The translations under genes were made by a program, and so were the position numbers. A stretch of 64,000 bases of DNA from Albimonas sp963816545 (GTDB lineage: Bacteria; Pseudomonadota; Alphaproteobacteria; Rhodobacterales; Rhodobacteraceae): assembly GCA_963816545.1 (NCBI GenBank), contig CAWFLE010000007.1:310001-374000 (forward strand). Direction: 5' to 3'. Under the pieces are notes generated by a model, which did no database searches, was not told the DNA's origin, and worked only from the letters and a program-made list of their open reading frames with translations. Shown here in pieces: positions 52,612 through 61,279 of the stretch. Every line of letters begins with the position of its first letter. Positions within the stretch are counted from its first letter, which is position 1.

Positions 52612-52846
52612 GGGATTTCGGGCCGGAAGGCGCCGGATTCGGCGGTATCCGGCCGTTTTCGCCAGGTTCTGGCTTGCTTGATAATCTGCAAATTCGAAGC
52701 GGATCGGGCTGAATAAGAGGAATTCGTCCACGAATCGTTTATTTCCGCCTATAAGGATGAGAAGGGCGCGAGGGGCGGTTGCGACGGCCGCGCCGCCCGA
52801 CTAGAAGCGCGCAAGCGTCACCATCTGCGGCAGGGCAGAGCAGGCG

Positions 52847-54151
52847 ATGGACATGGATCACCCGACCGCGCTCCGCGGCTTCGACTCCTATGAGGTGAAG
52901 CTCGGAGACGAGTTGCGCGGCCACCGGGCGACGCTCGGGAAGTCGCTTCTCGATGTGCAGCGGGAGCTGCGCATCAAGGCCGCATATATCGACGCGATCG
53001 AGAATTGCGACGCCTCGGTGGTGCCCAACAAGGGCTTCGTGCCGGGTTATGTGCGCGCCTATGCGCGCTATCTCGGGCTGGACGCCGAGACCGTCTACGG
53101 ACGCTTCTGCTACGAAAGCGGCTTCGTGGGGCAGACCACCCGCGCCTCCACGCCCGGCGCCGCGCCGCGCGGGGGGTTCCGGCTGGGCGGGTCCGCCGGG
53201 GGCGGGACGCTGCGGGATCCGGCGCTGTCGCGGTCCTATTTCGCCTCGCCCATCGGGCGCGCCCGGCCGGTGGGGCTGGGGGTTTCGCTGTCGGATATCG
53301 CCTCCGTCGCCGTGCTGGCGGCGCTGGTGGGGGGCCTGGGATTCGGCGGCTGGAAGCTGGTCGAGGATATTCAGAGGGTGGAGTTCGCGCCCGCCGACGA
53401 GGCGCCGGAGGTGGCGGAGGCGCCCGCCAACGTCGTCCTGCCCGGCCTCGCGGTGCAGGCCGCGCCGAGCTGGCCGGAACTGAACGAGGATGCGGAGGAC
53501 CGGGAGGCCGCGCTCGCGCAGCTTTACGCGCCGCCCGAGGTGTCGCCCCCCGTCGTGCCGCTGAGGGACGGGCCGATCGCGGCCATCGACCCGGAGCGGA
53601 GCGGGCTTTACTCGGATCCGCAGCGGGGGGGGCCCATGCGCCTCGCCTCGGCGCCCGAGCCGGAACCTGCGCCCGAGCCGCAGCCTGCGCCGGAGGTGGC
53701 CTCGGCCCTCGCGTTCGCGGACGATCTGGGCGGGAGCGCGCCGGCGGCGAACGCCCTGCCCGAGCGCGGGCGGCTGGTGGCGGCGGCGGATCCGCAGGCG
53801 GCCCTGCGCGCGGCGGCCTCGGCCGAGGAGCCGCGGGCGGCGGCGGTCGCGGCCGGCGAAGGGGTGTGGATCGTGGCCTCGGCGCCCGCCTGGGTGCAGG
53901 TGAAGGGGCGCGACGGGTCCATCCTGATGCAGCGCATCCTGGAGGCGGACGAGCGCTGGCAGGTGCCGATGGACGAGGCCGGCGCCCGGCTGCGCGCGGG
54001 CAACGCCGGCGGCGTGTGGCTGCAATCCGCGGGCGTGCTGCACGGACCGCTCGGCCGGCCCGGCGAGGTGGTGAAGAACATCCCGCTGGACGCGGGCGCC
54101 GTGGCGCAGGACTGGCCCGAGGCGCGGGCGGAGACGGCGGCGCGGGACTGA
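52847..54151 (+). CDS. RodZ-like helix-turn-helix membrane protein
   Basis: 434 residues. An N-terminal HTH_25 domain (GDELRGHRATLGKSLLDVQR, YIDAIENCDASVVPNKGFVP) as in RodZ, one membrane span (VAVLAALVGGLGFGGWKLVE, about 150-170), a long Pro/Ala/Glu-rich linker and a C-terminal DUF4115-like beta domain (WIVASAPAWVQVKGRDGSIL, MQRILEADERWQVPMDEAG). RodZ links MreB to the cell-shape machinery. It lies upstream of ispG, the arrangement seen in many alphaproteobacteria, separated by 110 bases. The start at 52847 follows GGCAGAGCAGG. Confidence 0.87.
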   Translation: MDMDHPTALRGFDSYEVKLGDELRGHRATLGKSLLDVQRELRIKAAYIDAIENCDASVVPNKGFVPGYVRAYARYLGLDAETVYGRFCYESGFVGQTTRASTPGAAPRGGFRLGGSAGGGTLRDPALSRSYFASPIGRARPVGLGVSLSDIASVAVLAALVGGLGFGGWKLVEDIQRVEFAPADEAPEVAEAPANVVLPGLAVQAAPSWPELNEDAEDREAALAQLYAPPEVSPPVVPLRDGPIAAIDPERSGLYSDPQRGGPMRLASAPEPEPAPEPQPAPEVASALAFADDLGGSAPAANALPERGRLVAAADPQAALRAAASAEEPRAAAVAAGEGVWIVASAPAWVQVKGRDGSILMQRILEADERWQVPMDEAGARLRAGNAGGVWLQSAGVLHGPLGRPGEVVKNIPLDAGAVAQDWPEARAETAARD

Positions 54152-54261
54152 GCCCTCTCGCGACCCTGCGACGCCTCGCGTTCGCGGCCCCGGTCCCCTA
54201 TCTTCGCCATGAGCCCTGACCCGGCGGGCCGAGCCCGTCTTCGGAGCACGAAGGACCCGAC

Positions 54262-55390
54262 ATGAGCGTTCGCCCCTGGCGCGACATCGCCCGCCGTCCG
54301 AGCCGCAAGATCCGCGTGGGGAACGTGGAGGTGGGCGGCGATGCGCCGATCTCGGTGCAGACCATGACCAACACGCTGACGCCCGACACGCGCGCGACCA
54401 TCGCCCAGGTGCGCGCCTGCGCCGAGGCGGGGGCCGACATCGTGCGGGTGTCCTGCCCGGACCGGGAGTCGACGGCCGCGCTGAAGGCGATCTGCGCGGC
54501 GAGCCCCGTGCCGATCGTCGCGGACATCCATTTCCACCACAAGCGCGCGATCGAGGCGGCGCAGGCGGGGGCGGCGTGCCTGCGGATCAACCCGGGCAAC
54601 ATCGGGTCGGCGGAGCGGGTGCGCGACGTGGTGAACGCCGCCAAGGACCACGGCTGTTCGATCCGCATCGGGGTCAATGCCGGGTCTCTGGAGAGGGACC
54701 TTCTGGAGAAATACGGCGAGCCCTGCCCCGAGGCGATGGTCGAGTCGGGGATGCGCCATATCGGCATCCTGGAGGACAACGACTTCCGGGAATACAAGAT
54801 CAGCCTGAAGGCGTCGGACGTGTTCCTGACCTCGGCCGCCTATATGGCGCTGTCGGAGGCGACGGACGCGCCGTTCCATCTGGGGATCACCGAGGCGGGG
54901 GGGCGCGTCTCCGGGTCGGTGAAGTCCGCCATCGGGCTGGGGAACCTGCTGTGGATGGGGATCGGGGACACGCTGCGGGTGTCTCTGTCCGCGGACCCGG
55001 TCGAGGAGGTGAAGATCGGGTTCGAGATCCTCAAGTCCCTGAACCTGCGCCACAAGGGGGTGACGATCATCTCCTGCCCCTCCTGCGCGCGGCAGGGCTT
55101 CGACGTGATCAAGACCGTCGCGGCGCTGGAGGAGCGGCTGGCCCATGTGGCGACGCCCATGACGCTGTCGATCATCGGCTGCGTGGTGAACGGGCCCGGG
55201 CGAGGCGCGGGAGACCGATATCGGCTTCACCGGCGGGGGCGCGGGCTCGGGCATGGTGTACCTGTCGGGGGCTGCGGACCACAAGATCGGCAACGGCGAG
55301 ATGATCGACCACATCGTCGAGCTGGTGGAGAAGCGGGCCGAGGCGCTGGAGGCCGAACGCGCCGCCGCCGAAGCCGCGGCGGCGGAGTAG
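54262..55390 (+). CDS. ispG: 4-hydroxy-3-methylbut-2-enyl-diphosphate synthase, one frameshift
   Basis: Penultimate step of the MEP isoprenoid pathway; a 4Fe-4S enzyme. The protein starts MSVRPWRDIARRPSRKIRVG and shows PISVQTMTNTLTPDTRATIA, VADIHFHHKRAIEAAQAGA, RINPGNIG and the cluster ligands in SCPSCARQGFDVI and IGCVVNGPG. There, at 55196-55202, an extra C in CCC shifts the frame; without it the sequence continues GEARETDIGFTGGGAGSGMV to the TAG at 55388-55390, with a 4Fe-4S Glu ligand in place. Repaired length is 375 residues, normal. The gene is essential in this lineage, so I infer a sequencing insertion. Confidence 0.94.
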
Positions 55391-55396
55391 GGCCAT

Positions 55397-55885
55397 ATGC
55401 TGAGGCGTTTGCTTGGCGGCGTGGCCGTCGTGGCGATTCTGGGGGTGGCGGGGCTGGCGGCGCTGGTGCGGCTCGCGCCCGAGGACGCGGCGGCGTGGCA
55501 TCAGGACCCGCTGACCGTGGACCGGCAGGGGCCGGGGAATTCGGTGCTGGTGGCGCCTTCGGGGCTGGCGGCCTCGCCGGTGGACGAGGAGGCGGGGGTG
55601 TACGCCGTCTCGCCGGAGGAGCTGATGCTGGCGGTCGATTCCGCGGCGCTGTCGCGGCCGCGGGTGACGCGGCTGGCGGGGGATCCGTCGTCCCTGTTCG
55701 TGACCTATGTGGAGCGGTCCACGGTGATGGCGTTCCCCGACTACGTCTCGGTGAGGGCGCTGCCGGCGGAGGGAGGGGCCACGCTCGCGATCTATTCGCG
55801 GTCCCGCTACGGGTCGAGCGACATGGGCGTGAACGGGAAGCGCGTCTCAGCCTGGCTGGAGGCGCTGGAGCCGCTGAAGGAGTGA
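55397..55885 (+). CDS. DUF1499-family protein
   Basis: 162 residues. One N-terminal membrane span (GGVAVVAILGVAGLAALVRL) and the DUF1499 domain with RVTRLAGDPSSLFVTYVERS, MAFPDYVSVRALPAEGGATL and SRSRYGSSDMGVNGKRVSAW. The function of the family is unknown. Begins six bases after the ispG stop, so likely co-transcribed. Its last 39 bases overlap the converging small gene. Confidence 0.88.
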   Translation: MLRRLLGGVAVVAILGVAGLAALVRLAPEDAAAWHQDPLTVDRQGPGNSVLVAPSGLAASPVDEEAGVYAVSPEELMLAVDSAALSRPRVTRLAGDPSSLFVTYVERSTVMAFPDYVSVRALPAEGGATLAIYSRSRYGSSDMGVNGKRVSAWLEALEPLKE

Positions 55886-56149
55886 GGCGGAGGGGCGGGG
55901 GGCGCAGCCGTCCTCCACCTTCCGCCAGACGGGGTTGTTCTGGGACATGCCGCAACGGGCGGTGAACTCGCGCCCGTCGACGCGCAGGCAGGCGAGGTCG
56001 CCCTTCTCCACCCGCTCGCCCCGGTTGGTGCAGTAGCAGTCGGGATATGCGAAGCCCTTCTTCGCGGGCGGCGGGGTCCAGCCCTGCGCCGCCGCGGGGG
56101 CGGCGAGGAGCGCGATCAGCGCGGCGAGGAGCGGACGGCGCAGGGGCAT
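55847..56149 (-). CDS. Small exported Cys-containing protein
   Basis: 100 residues. Signal peptide MPLRRPLLAALIALLAAPAA with an AQG cleavage site, then DCYCTNRGERVEKGDLACLR, TARCGMSQNNPVWRKVEDGC: six cysteines that could pair in the periplasm. The function is unknown; comparable small hypothetical proteins with the CNRG-like CTNRGxRVexG pattern occur in Rhodobacteraceae. The 3' end overlaps that of the DUF1499 gene. Confidence 0.7.
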   Translation of the reverse strand: MPLRRPLLAALIALLAAPAAAQGWTPPPAKKGFAYPDCYCTNRGERVEKGDLACLRVDGREFTARCGMSQNNPVWRKVEDGCAPRPSASLLQRLQRLQPG

Positions 56150-56390
56150 GACGTAAGGATAGCGCGGGCGCGGGCTGCGCTCCAGCTTGTTCGCAGGGGA
56201 CAGGGGCGCGCCTTGCGGGCGGGCTTGGGCGGAACGGCCGATGCTGCGCGGAAGCGGCCCTGCCCGCGCATCGCGCGGGCGCGGAGGGCTTGCCCTCCGC
56301 GCGCATCTTCGATGCGCAGGGCCGCGCGGCCGGGGTCCGGGCGCCGGCGCCGCTTGACCCCCGCCGCGCCCTTCGCCAATGACGTGCGCC

Positions 56391-57449
56391 ATGATCGCCC
56401 GCGACACCCTCCGCCCCATCCTCGAACGCTTCGAATATCTTGAGGCGGCCCTCGCCGAAGGCTCCGGCGCGGGCGCGGACTTCGTCGCGCTGTCGCGGGA
56501 CTACGCCAGTCTCAGGCCGGTGGCGGAGCAGGCGCGCGGGCACCTCGCGCTGCTGGACGCCATCCGCGACGCCGAGGCCATGCGCAGGGACCCCGAGATG
56601 CGGGCGCTGGCGGAGGAGGAGCTGGAGGACCTGCGCGAGCGGCTGCCGGCGTCCGATCAGGCCATGCGCCTCGCCCTCCTGCCCCGCGACGAGGCGGACG
56701 AGCGCGCCGCGATCCTGGAGATCCGGGCCGGCACGGGGGGCGAGGAGGCGGCGCTCTTCGCCGGAGACCTGCTGCGCATGTACGCCCGCTACGCCGAGCG
56801 GCGCGGGTGGAAGCTGGAGATGCTGGAAGAAAGCGCCTCGGACCTCGGAGGCGTGCGGGAGGCGGTGGCCGCGATCCGGGGCGAGGGGGTTTTCGCCCGG
56901 CTCAAGCACGAATCCGGCGTCCACCGCGTGCAGCGCGTGCCGCAGACCGAGAGCGGCGGGCGCATCCATACCTCGGCCGCCACGGTCGCCGTGCTGCCGG
57001 AGGCGGAGGAGGTGGACGTCCAGATCGACCCCGCCGACCTCAGGATCGACACCATGCGCGCCTCGGGCGCCGGGGGGCAGCATGTGAACACCACGGATTC
57101 CGCCGTGCGGCTGACCCATATCCCCACGGGGATCGTGGTCACGGCCTCCGAGAAATCCCAGCATCAGAACCGCGCGCGGGCGCTGGAGGTGCTGCGCGCG
57201 CGGCTCTTCGACCTCAAGCGGCAGGCGGCCGACGCCTCCCGCGCCGCGGCGCGCAAGGGGCAGGTCGGGTCCGGGGACCGGTCGGAGCGCATCCGCACCT
57301 ACAACTTTCCGCAAGGCCGGGTCACGGATCACCGCATCAACCTCACCCTCTACCGGCTGGAGGAGGTGCTGGGGGGGGACCTGGACGAGGTCGTCTCGGC
57401 GCTGCGGGAGGCGGATCAGGCCGCGAAGCTCGCGGAGCTGGAGGCGTGA
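56391..57449 (+). CDS. prfA: Peptide chain release factor 1
   Basis: Recognises UAA and UAG and releases the nascent peptide. 352 residues from ATG 56391 (another at 56379 would add four). The catalytic GGQ loop lies in RASGAGGQHVNTTDSAVRLT. The codon-recognition domain contains RVPQTESGGRIHTSAATVAV, and the C-terminus DHRINLTLYRLEEVLGGDLD. The PxT-type anticodon motif appears as PQTE, as is usual in RF1. The stop overlaps the prmC GTG, so the factor and its methyltransferase are coupled. Confidence 0.96.
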   Translation: MIARDTLRPILERFEYLEAALAEGSGAGADFVALSRDYASLRPVAEQARGHLALLDAIRDAEAMRRDPEMRALAEEELEDLRERLPASDQAMRLALLPRDEADERAAILEIRAGTGGEEAALFAGDLLRMYARYAERRGWKLEMLEESASDLGGVREAVAAIRGEGVFARLKHESGVHRVQRVPQTESGGRIHTSAATVAVLPEAEEVDVQIDPADLRIDTMRASGAGGQHVNTTDSAVRLTHIPTGIVVTASEKSQHQNRARALEVLRARLFDLKRQAADASRAAARKGQVGSGDRSERIRTYNFPQGRVTDHRINLTLYRLEEVLGGDLDEVVSALREADQAAKLAELEA

Positions 57450-58299
57450 CCGAGCGGGCCGAGCTTCTGGCCCAAGGGGTGGCGACGCTGGAGGCGGCGG
57501 GCGTGCCGGATGCCGCGCGCGACGCGCGGGTGCTGCTGCGATGGTGCGCGGGGCTGTCGGCGGCGGCGCTCTCCGCGCGGCTGACGGAGGCGCCCGGGGC
57601 GGGGGAATGCGCGCGCTACGCGGCGGCGCTGGCGGCGCGCGCGGCGCGGCGGCCGGTGTCGCAGATCGTCGGGGGGCGGGAGTTCTGGGGGCGGGCGTTC
57701 AAGGTTTCGGAGGCGGTGCTCGATCCGCGGCCGGAGACGGAGACGCTGATCGCGGCGGCGCTGGCGCGGAAGGCCACGCGGGTGCTGGACCTGGGGCTCG
57801 GGTCGGGCTGCATCCTGTTGACGCTGCTGGCGGAATGGCCGGAGGCGACCGGGCTGGGGGTGGAGCGGAGCGAGGCGGCGCTGGCGGTGGCGCGGGAGAA
57901 TGCGGCGACGCTCGGCGTGGCGGAGCGGGCGCAGCTCCAGCCCGGGGACTGGTGGGAGGGGGTGCGCGGGCGCTTCGACCTGATCGTGTCGAACCCGCCC
58001 TACATCCCGGAGCGGGACGTGGAGAATCTGTCGCCCGAGGTGCGGCTGTGGGAGCCGTTCGGCGCCCTCGCCGCCGGGCCGGACGGGCTGGAGGCGTATC
58101 GGGCGCTTGCGGGGGGCTCGACGGCGCGCTGGCGCCGGGGGGGCGCGCGATCTTCGAGATCGGGGCGGGACAGGAGGCCGATGTGGCGGCCATTCTCGCC
58201 GCCGCGGGCTTCGAGCTGACGGAGGCGCATCGGGACTTCGACGGCCGCCCGCGGGCCCTGGAATTCGCCCGCCGCGCCCAGACGTCGCGGAAAACTTGA
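57446..58299 (+). CDS. prmC: Release-factor glutamine methyltransferase, one frameshift
   Basis: Methylates the Gln of the GGQ motif of release factors using S-adenosylmethionine. The GTG start overlaps the prfA stop (GTGA). SAM motif VLDLGLGSGCILLTLLAEWP, substrate motif LIVSNPPYIPERDVENLSP and YRALAGG are seen. A base is missing from the GGGGGG run near 58110-58116: a seventh G restores LDGALAPGGRAIFEIGAGQE to the TGA at 58297-58299. Repaired length is 284 residues, typical. Same kind of error as in purM. Confidence 0.92.
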
Positions 58300-58320
58300 C
58301 CTTGCAGCCCCTTCGCGGGC

Positions 58321-58349
58321 TTGCGCGGGCGCGCATCGTGCTTATAACG
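58321..58349 (+). promoter_or_regulatory. Probable promoter of the DUF4167 gene
   Basis: TTGCGC (58321-58326) and TATAAC (58344-58349) separated by 17 bases. The -10 box matches five of six positions. Transcription would begin near 58356, leaving a long leader before the DUF4167 start. Confidence 0.55.
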
Positions 58350-58532
58350 GAAGACAGAGTTCGCCGGAACCGCCCCCTGCGCGAGGGGTGCTGCTAGCGC
58401 CGGGCGTGGCGAACCGCCAATCGCATCGTAGACGCGGAATGTGGGCCATGAAGGCCCCAGCCGCCACGGTGACCGGGAGTCCGCGGGCGCGCCCCCGCGC
58501 CCCGAGGCATGGATCGGGCAGAGATCGTGAAT

Positions 58533-59330
58533 ATGAGACCTTCGCAGAAGTCGAACCGCAACCGCGGCAAGAACAACAACCGCGGCGGCGGCGGCGGTGG
58601 GGGCAAGAGCCTCGGCAACGTCGTGAACCGCGTGTTCGAAAGCGCCGGGCCCGAGGGCAAGGTGCGGGGCACGCCCCAGCAGATCATCGACAAGTACGAG
58701 CAGCTTGCGCGGGACTCCCAGACTGCCGGGGACCGGGTGACGGCGGAGAACTTCCTCCAGCACGCCGAGCATTACCTGCGGATGCTGACCGCGGCCCAAG
58801 CCGAGCAGCAGGCCCACCAGCAGGCCCAGAACGCCCAGCAGAACCAGGGCGGCGGCGACGGGGGGCGGAACGACCAGCCGCGCAACGGTCGCGACAACCG
58901 TCAGGACGACGACCAGCCGCGCAACGGCCGGGACAACCGCCAGGACGACGACCAGCCGCGCGGCGGCCGGGACAACCGCCAGGACGACGACCAGCCGCGC
59001 GGCGGCCGGGACAACCGCCAGGACGACGACCAGCCGCGCGGGGGACGGGACGAGGACCAGCCCGAGTGGCAGGACCGCGGCGGCCGCTCCGGAGGGATGG
59101 AGACGATCGAGCCGCAGGACCAGCCCTCGAGTTCGCCGCTGGTGCAGACGCCGGAGGCCGCCGAGGCCCCCGCCCAGCAGGATGAAGGCCAGCCCAAGGA
59201 GGGCCGCGGACGCGCCCCCCGCCGCCGCCGCGCACGCCGGGACAAGCCCCAGGACGGCGAAGGCGGAGAGGGCGGCGACGGCGGCTCCGGCGCCCCCAGC
59301 GATGCGAACCCGGAGACGGTGTCGAGCTGA
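58533..59330 (+). CDS. DUF4167 protein with 13-residue repeats
   Basis: 265 residues from MRPSQKSNRNRG; an ATG at 58509 with GAGG upstream would add eight residues. The conserved N-terminal DUF4167 domain (about 25-90) has SLGNVVNRVFESAGPEGKVR, GTPQQIIDKYEQLARDSQTA and AENFLQHAEHYLRML. Four near-perfect repeats of DDQPR(N/G)GRDNRQD and a partial fifth follow, then a disordered Arg-, Gly- and Glu-rich tail with RAPRRRRARRDK. The N-terminus is Asn/Arg-rich, suggesting RNA binding, but the family's function is unknown. Ends with a strong hairpin. Confidence 0.88.
   Translation: MRPSQKSNRNRGKNNNRGGGGGGGKSLGNVVNRVFESAGPEGKVRGTPQQIIDKYEQLARDSQTAGDRVTAENFLQHAEHYLRMLTAAQAEQQAHQQAQNAQQNQGGGDGGRNDQPRNGRDNRQDDDQPRNGRDNRQDDDQPRGGRDNRQDDDQPRGGRDNRQDDDQPRGGRDEDQPEWQDRGGRSGGMETIEPQDQPSSSPLVQTPEAAEAPAQQDEGQPKEGRGRAPRRRRARRDKPQDGEGGEGGDGGSGAPSDANPETVSS
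58871..59054 (+). repeat. 39-base tandem repeat inside the DUF4167 gene
   Basis: Four full units and part of a fifth starting at 58871, 58910, 58949, 58988 and 59027. Units 3 and 4 are identical and units 1 and 2 differ at a few bases (AACGGT, AACGGC against GGCGGC), so recent slippage-type expansion is likely. It encodes charged 13-residue repeats and keeps the frame. Confidence 0.85.
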
Positions 59331-59348
59331 CGGCCCCGCCCAACGGAC

Positions 59349-59386
59349 ATGAAGAAGGCCCGGGATCGCTCCCGGGCCTTCTTCAT
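59349..59386. terminator. Bidirectional terminator after the DUF4167 gene
   Basis: Perfect 17-base arms beginning ATGAAGAAGGCCCGGGA and closing with TCCCGGGCCTTCTTCAT around TCGC, followed by TTCGG. It serves both the plus-strand DUF4167 gene and the minus-strand small membrane protein. Confidence 0.85.
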
Positions 59387-59400
59387 TTCGGCGGAGAGGC

Positions 59401-59625
59401 TTAGAGCGCCTGAACGATCTCCGCCACGCTGATCGCCATGACCGAGCCCACGCCGAGCATCAGCATCGCCGTCAGGGCCTTGAGCATCACAGGGCCGAGC
59501 GTGTCGGGGCGCGGCTCGCCCTCCGGCGCCTGGATGCGGCCGCGCACCGCCCGCCAGGCGACCCAGCCGACGATGAGCAGGCTGAGGATCCCGGCGATCT
59601 TGACGAGAGTCACGGCGGCGAGCAT
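59401..59625 (-). CDS. Small two-span membrane protein
   Basis: 74 residues. Two membrane helices, KIAGILSLLIVGWVAWRAV and LKALTAMLMLGVGSVMAISV, joined by a short polar loop (GRIQAPEGEPRPDT). No family or function recognised. The frame is intact and the strand bias is convincing, but being short it is less certain. Confidence 0.6.
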   Translation of the reverse strand: MLAAVTLVKIAGILSLLIVGWVAWRAVRGRIQAPEGEPRPDTLGPVMLKALTAMLMLGVGSVMAISVAEIVQAL

Positions 59626-59712
59626 GGCGGTCCCCTGACGTTTTCGGTCGGCGATGAAGTGGGAAACCGACCGCCGGCTTGCAACGCCCTGCGACGGAAC
59701 GCGCGCGGCCGC

Positions 59713-60591
59713 TCAGACCGTCAGCACCAGCCCCGCAATGCCCAGGCCGATCAGGACCACGCCCGAAAGCTCCCTCCGCGAGGGACGTTCGCCGAACATC
59801 AGGATGGAGGCGCCGATCATGAACACCACCTCCACCTGCCCCACCGCCCGGACATGGGCCGCGTTCTCCATGGTGAAGGCGGCGAACCAGCCGAAGGAGC
59901 CGAGCATCCCCGCAAGCCCGACACTCGCCCCGCTGCGCCAGGAGACAAGCAGGCGGCCCGCCTGCCCCGGCTCCCGCGCCCGCAGCCACAGGAGGCAGGC
60001 GGCGGCCTGGAACGCGGTCACCGCGGCCAGCGTGACCGACGCGCGCAGCCACACGCCCCCGCCGTCCAGCGCCAGCGACGCGCCGCGATAGGCGACCGCA
60101 GAGATGCCGAAGAGGCCGCCCGCCGCCACCCCCATCAGCGCCGCGCGGTCGAGCTTCAGTCCCGCGCCCCGCGGAAAGGAAATCAGCGCGGCGCCCGCGA
60201 GGCTGACGGCGATGGCCGCCGCCGCCCCGGCCGAGAGCCGGTCCCCCAGCAGGACCGCCCCGAAGATCGCGACCAGCACCGGCTCGGTCTTGGTGAAGCC
60301 GGTGGCGACGGCGAAGTTGCGATAGGCGAAGAGGTGGATCAGCAGCCCGGTGGCCGCGATCTGCGCGAGCCCGCCGAGGAGCACGTAGCCCCAGAAGGCG
60401 GCGCTCGTCCCCGGCAGCCCCTGCCCGGCCGCGAGGGTTGCGGCCAGCGCCGCCGCGAGGGGGGCCGCGTAGACGAAGCGCGCCGACGTGGCGCCCCAGG
60501 CCGACAGCGTGCCGGTCAGCCGCTTCTGGAGCGCGGAGCGGAGGTTCTGGAAGAAGGCCGCGGCGACGGCGAGGAGGATCCAGAGCTCCAC
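59713..60591 (-). CDS. EamA/DMT-family transporter
   Basis: 292 residues, ten predicted spans with two EamA repeats: the first has LRSALQKRLTGTLSAWGATS and VATGFTKTEPVLVAIFGAVL, the second LGDRLSAGAAAAIAVSLAGA, GFFGISAVAYRG-like sequence and FTMENAAHVRAVGQVEVVFM. The substrate is unknown. Reading frame intact, unlike the EamA gene at 20814. Eleven bases or so separate it from lolD downstream in coordinate terms, which precedes it on this strand; probably the last gene of the unit. Confidence 0.9.
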   Translation of the reverse strand: MELWILLAVAAAFFQNLRSALQKRLTGTLSAWGATSARFVYAAPLAAALAATLAAGQGLPGTSAAFWGYVLLGGLAQIAATGLLIHLFAYRNFAVATGFTKTEPVLVAIFGAVLLGDRLSAGAAAAIAVSLAGAALISFPRGAGLKLDRAALMGVAAGGLFGISAVAYRGASLALDGGGVWLRASVTLAAVTAFQAAACLLWLRAREPGQAGRLLVSWRSGASVGLAGMLGSFGWFAAFTMENAAHVRAVGQVEVVFMIGASILMFGERPSRRELSGVVLIGLGIAGLVLTV

Positions 60592-60601
60592 CCTGCGCCC
60601 C

Positions 60602-61279
60602 TCAGCCGGTCACGCGCCCGCCCTCGAGCCGCAGGGTCCGGTCCATGCGGGCGGCGAGGTCGAGGTTGTGGGTCGCCACCAGCGCGCCGAGGCCCTGGGT
60701 CCGGGCAAGCTCGGCCAGCATCTCGAACACGCGGGTGGAGGTGGCGGGGTCGAGGTTGCCGGTGGGCTCGTCGGCCAGCAGGAGCCGCGGGCGGTTCGCC
60801 AACGCCCGGCAGATGGCCACCCGCTGCTGCTCGCCGCCCGAAAGCTCGGCCGGGCGGTGGGCGGCGCGGGGCTTCAGGCCCACCGCGTCCAGCAGGTCCT
60901 CGGCCCGCGCGGCGGCGGCGCGGCGGGATGCGCCGGCGGCGCGGAGCGGGAGGGCCACGTTCTCGGACGCCGAGAACTCCGCCAGCAGGTGGTGGAACTG
61001 GTAGACGAAGCCGATCTCCTGCCGCCGCAGGGCGGTGCGCTTGCCGTCGCCGAGGGCGCCGGCGGCGCGGCCGCCGATGCGGACCTCTCCGGCGTCCGGC
61101 TTGTCCAGCAGGCCCGCGATATGCAGGAGCGTGGACTTGCCCGTGCCGGAGGGGGCGACGAGGGCCACCACCTCTCCCGGCGCGATGGTCAGCGAGGCGC
61201 CGGTCAGCACCCGCACCTCGTCCGCACGGCCGCGGGCGTAGATCCGCTCGATCTCCGTGAGCGTGAGGGCGTCACTCAT
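60602..61279 (-). CDS. lolD: Lipoprotein-releasing system ATP-binding protein
   Basis: ATPase that powers extraction of outer-membrane lipoproteins from the inner membrane. 225 residues. Walker A APSGTGKS, Q-loop FVYQFHHLLAEFSASENV (the QFHHLLAEF stretch is typical of LolD), signature LSGGEQQR, Walker B LLLADEPTGNLDPAT and H-loop ATHNLDLAARMD. It overlaps the permease gene by eight bases. Confidence 0.95.
   Translation of the reverse strand: MSDALTLTEIERIYARGRADEVRVLTGASLTIAPGEVVALVAPSGTGKSTLLHIAGLLDKPDAGEVRIGGRAAGALGDGKRTALRRQEIGFVYQFHHLLAEFSASENVALPLRAAGASRRAAAARAEDLLDAVGLKPRAAHRPAELSGGEQQRVAICRALANRPRLLLADEPTGNLDPATSTRVFEMLAELARTQGLGALVATHNLDLAARMDRTLRLEGGRVTG

Noticed and set aside
58871..59054. 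CRISPR-like regular repeats
   Set aside because: The 39-base units are contiguous with no spacers and encode an in-frame protein repeat.
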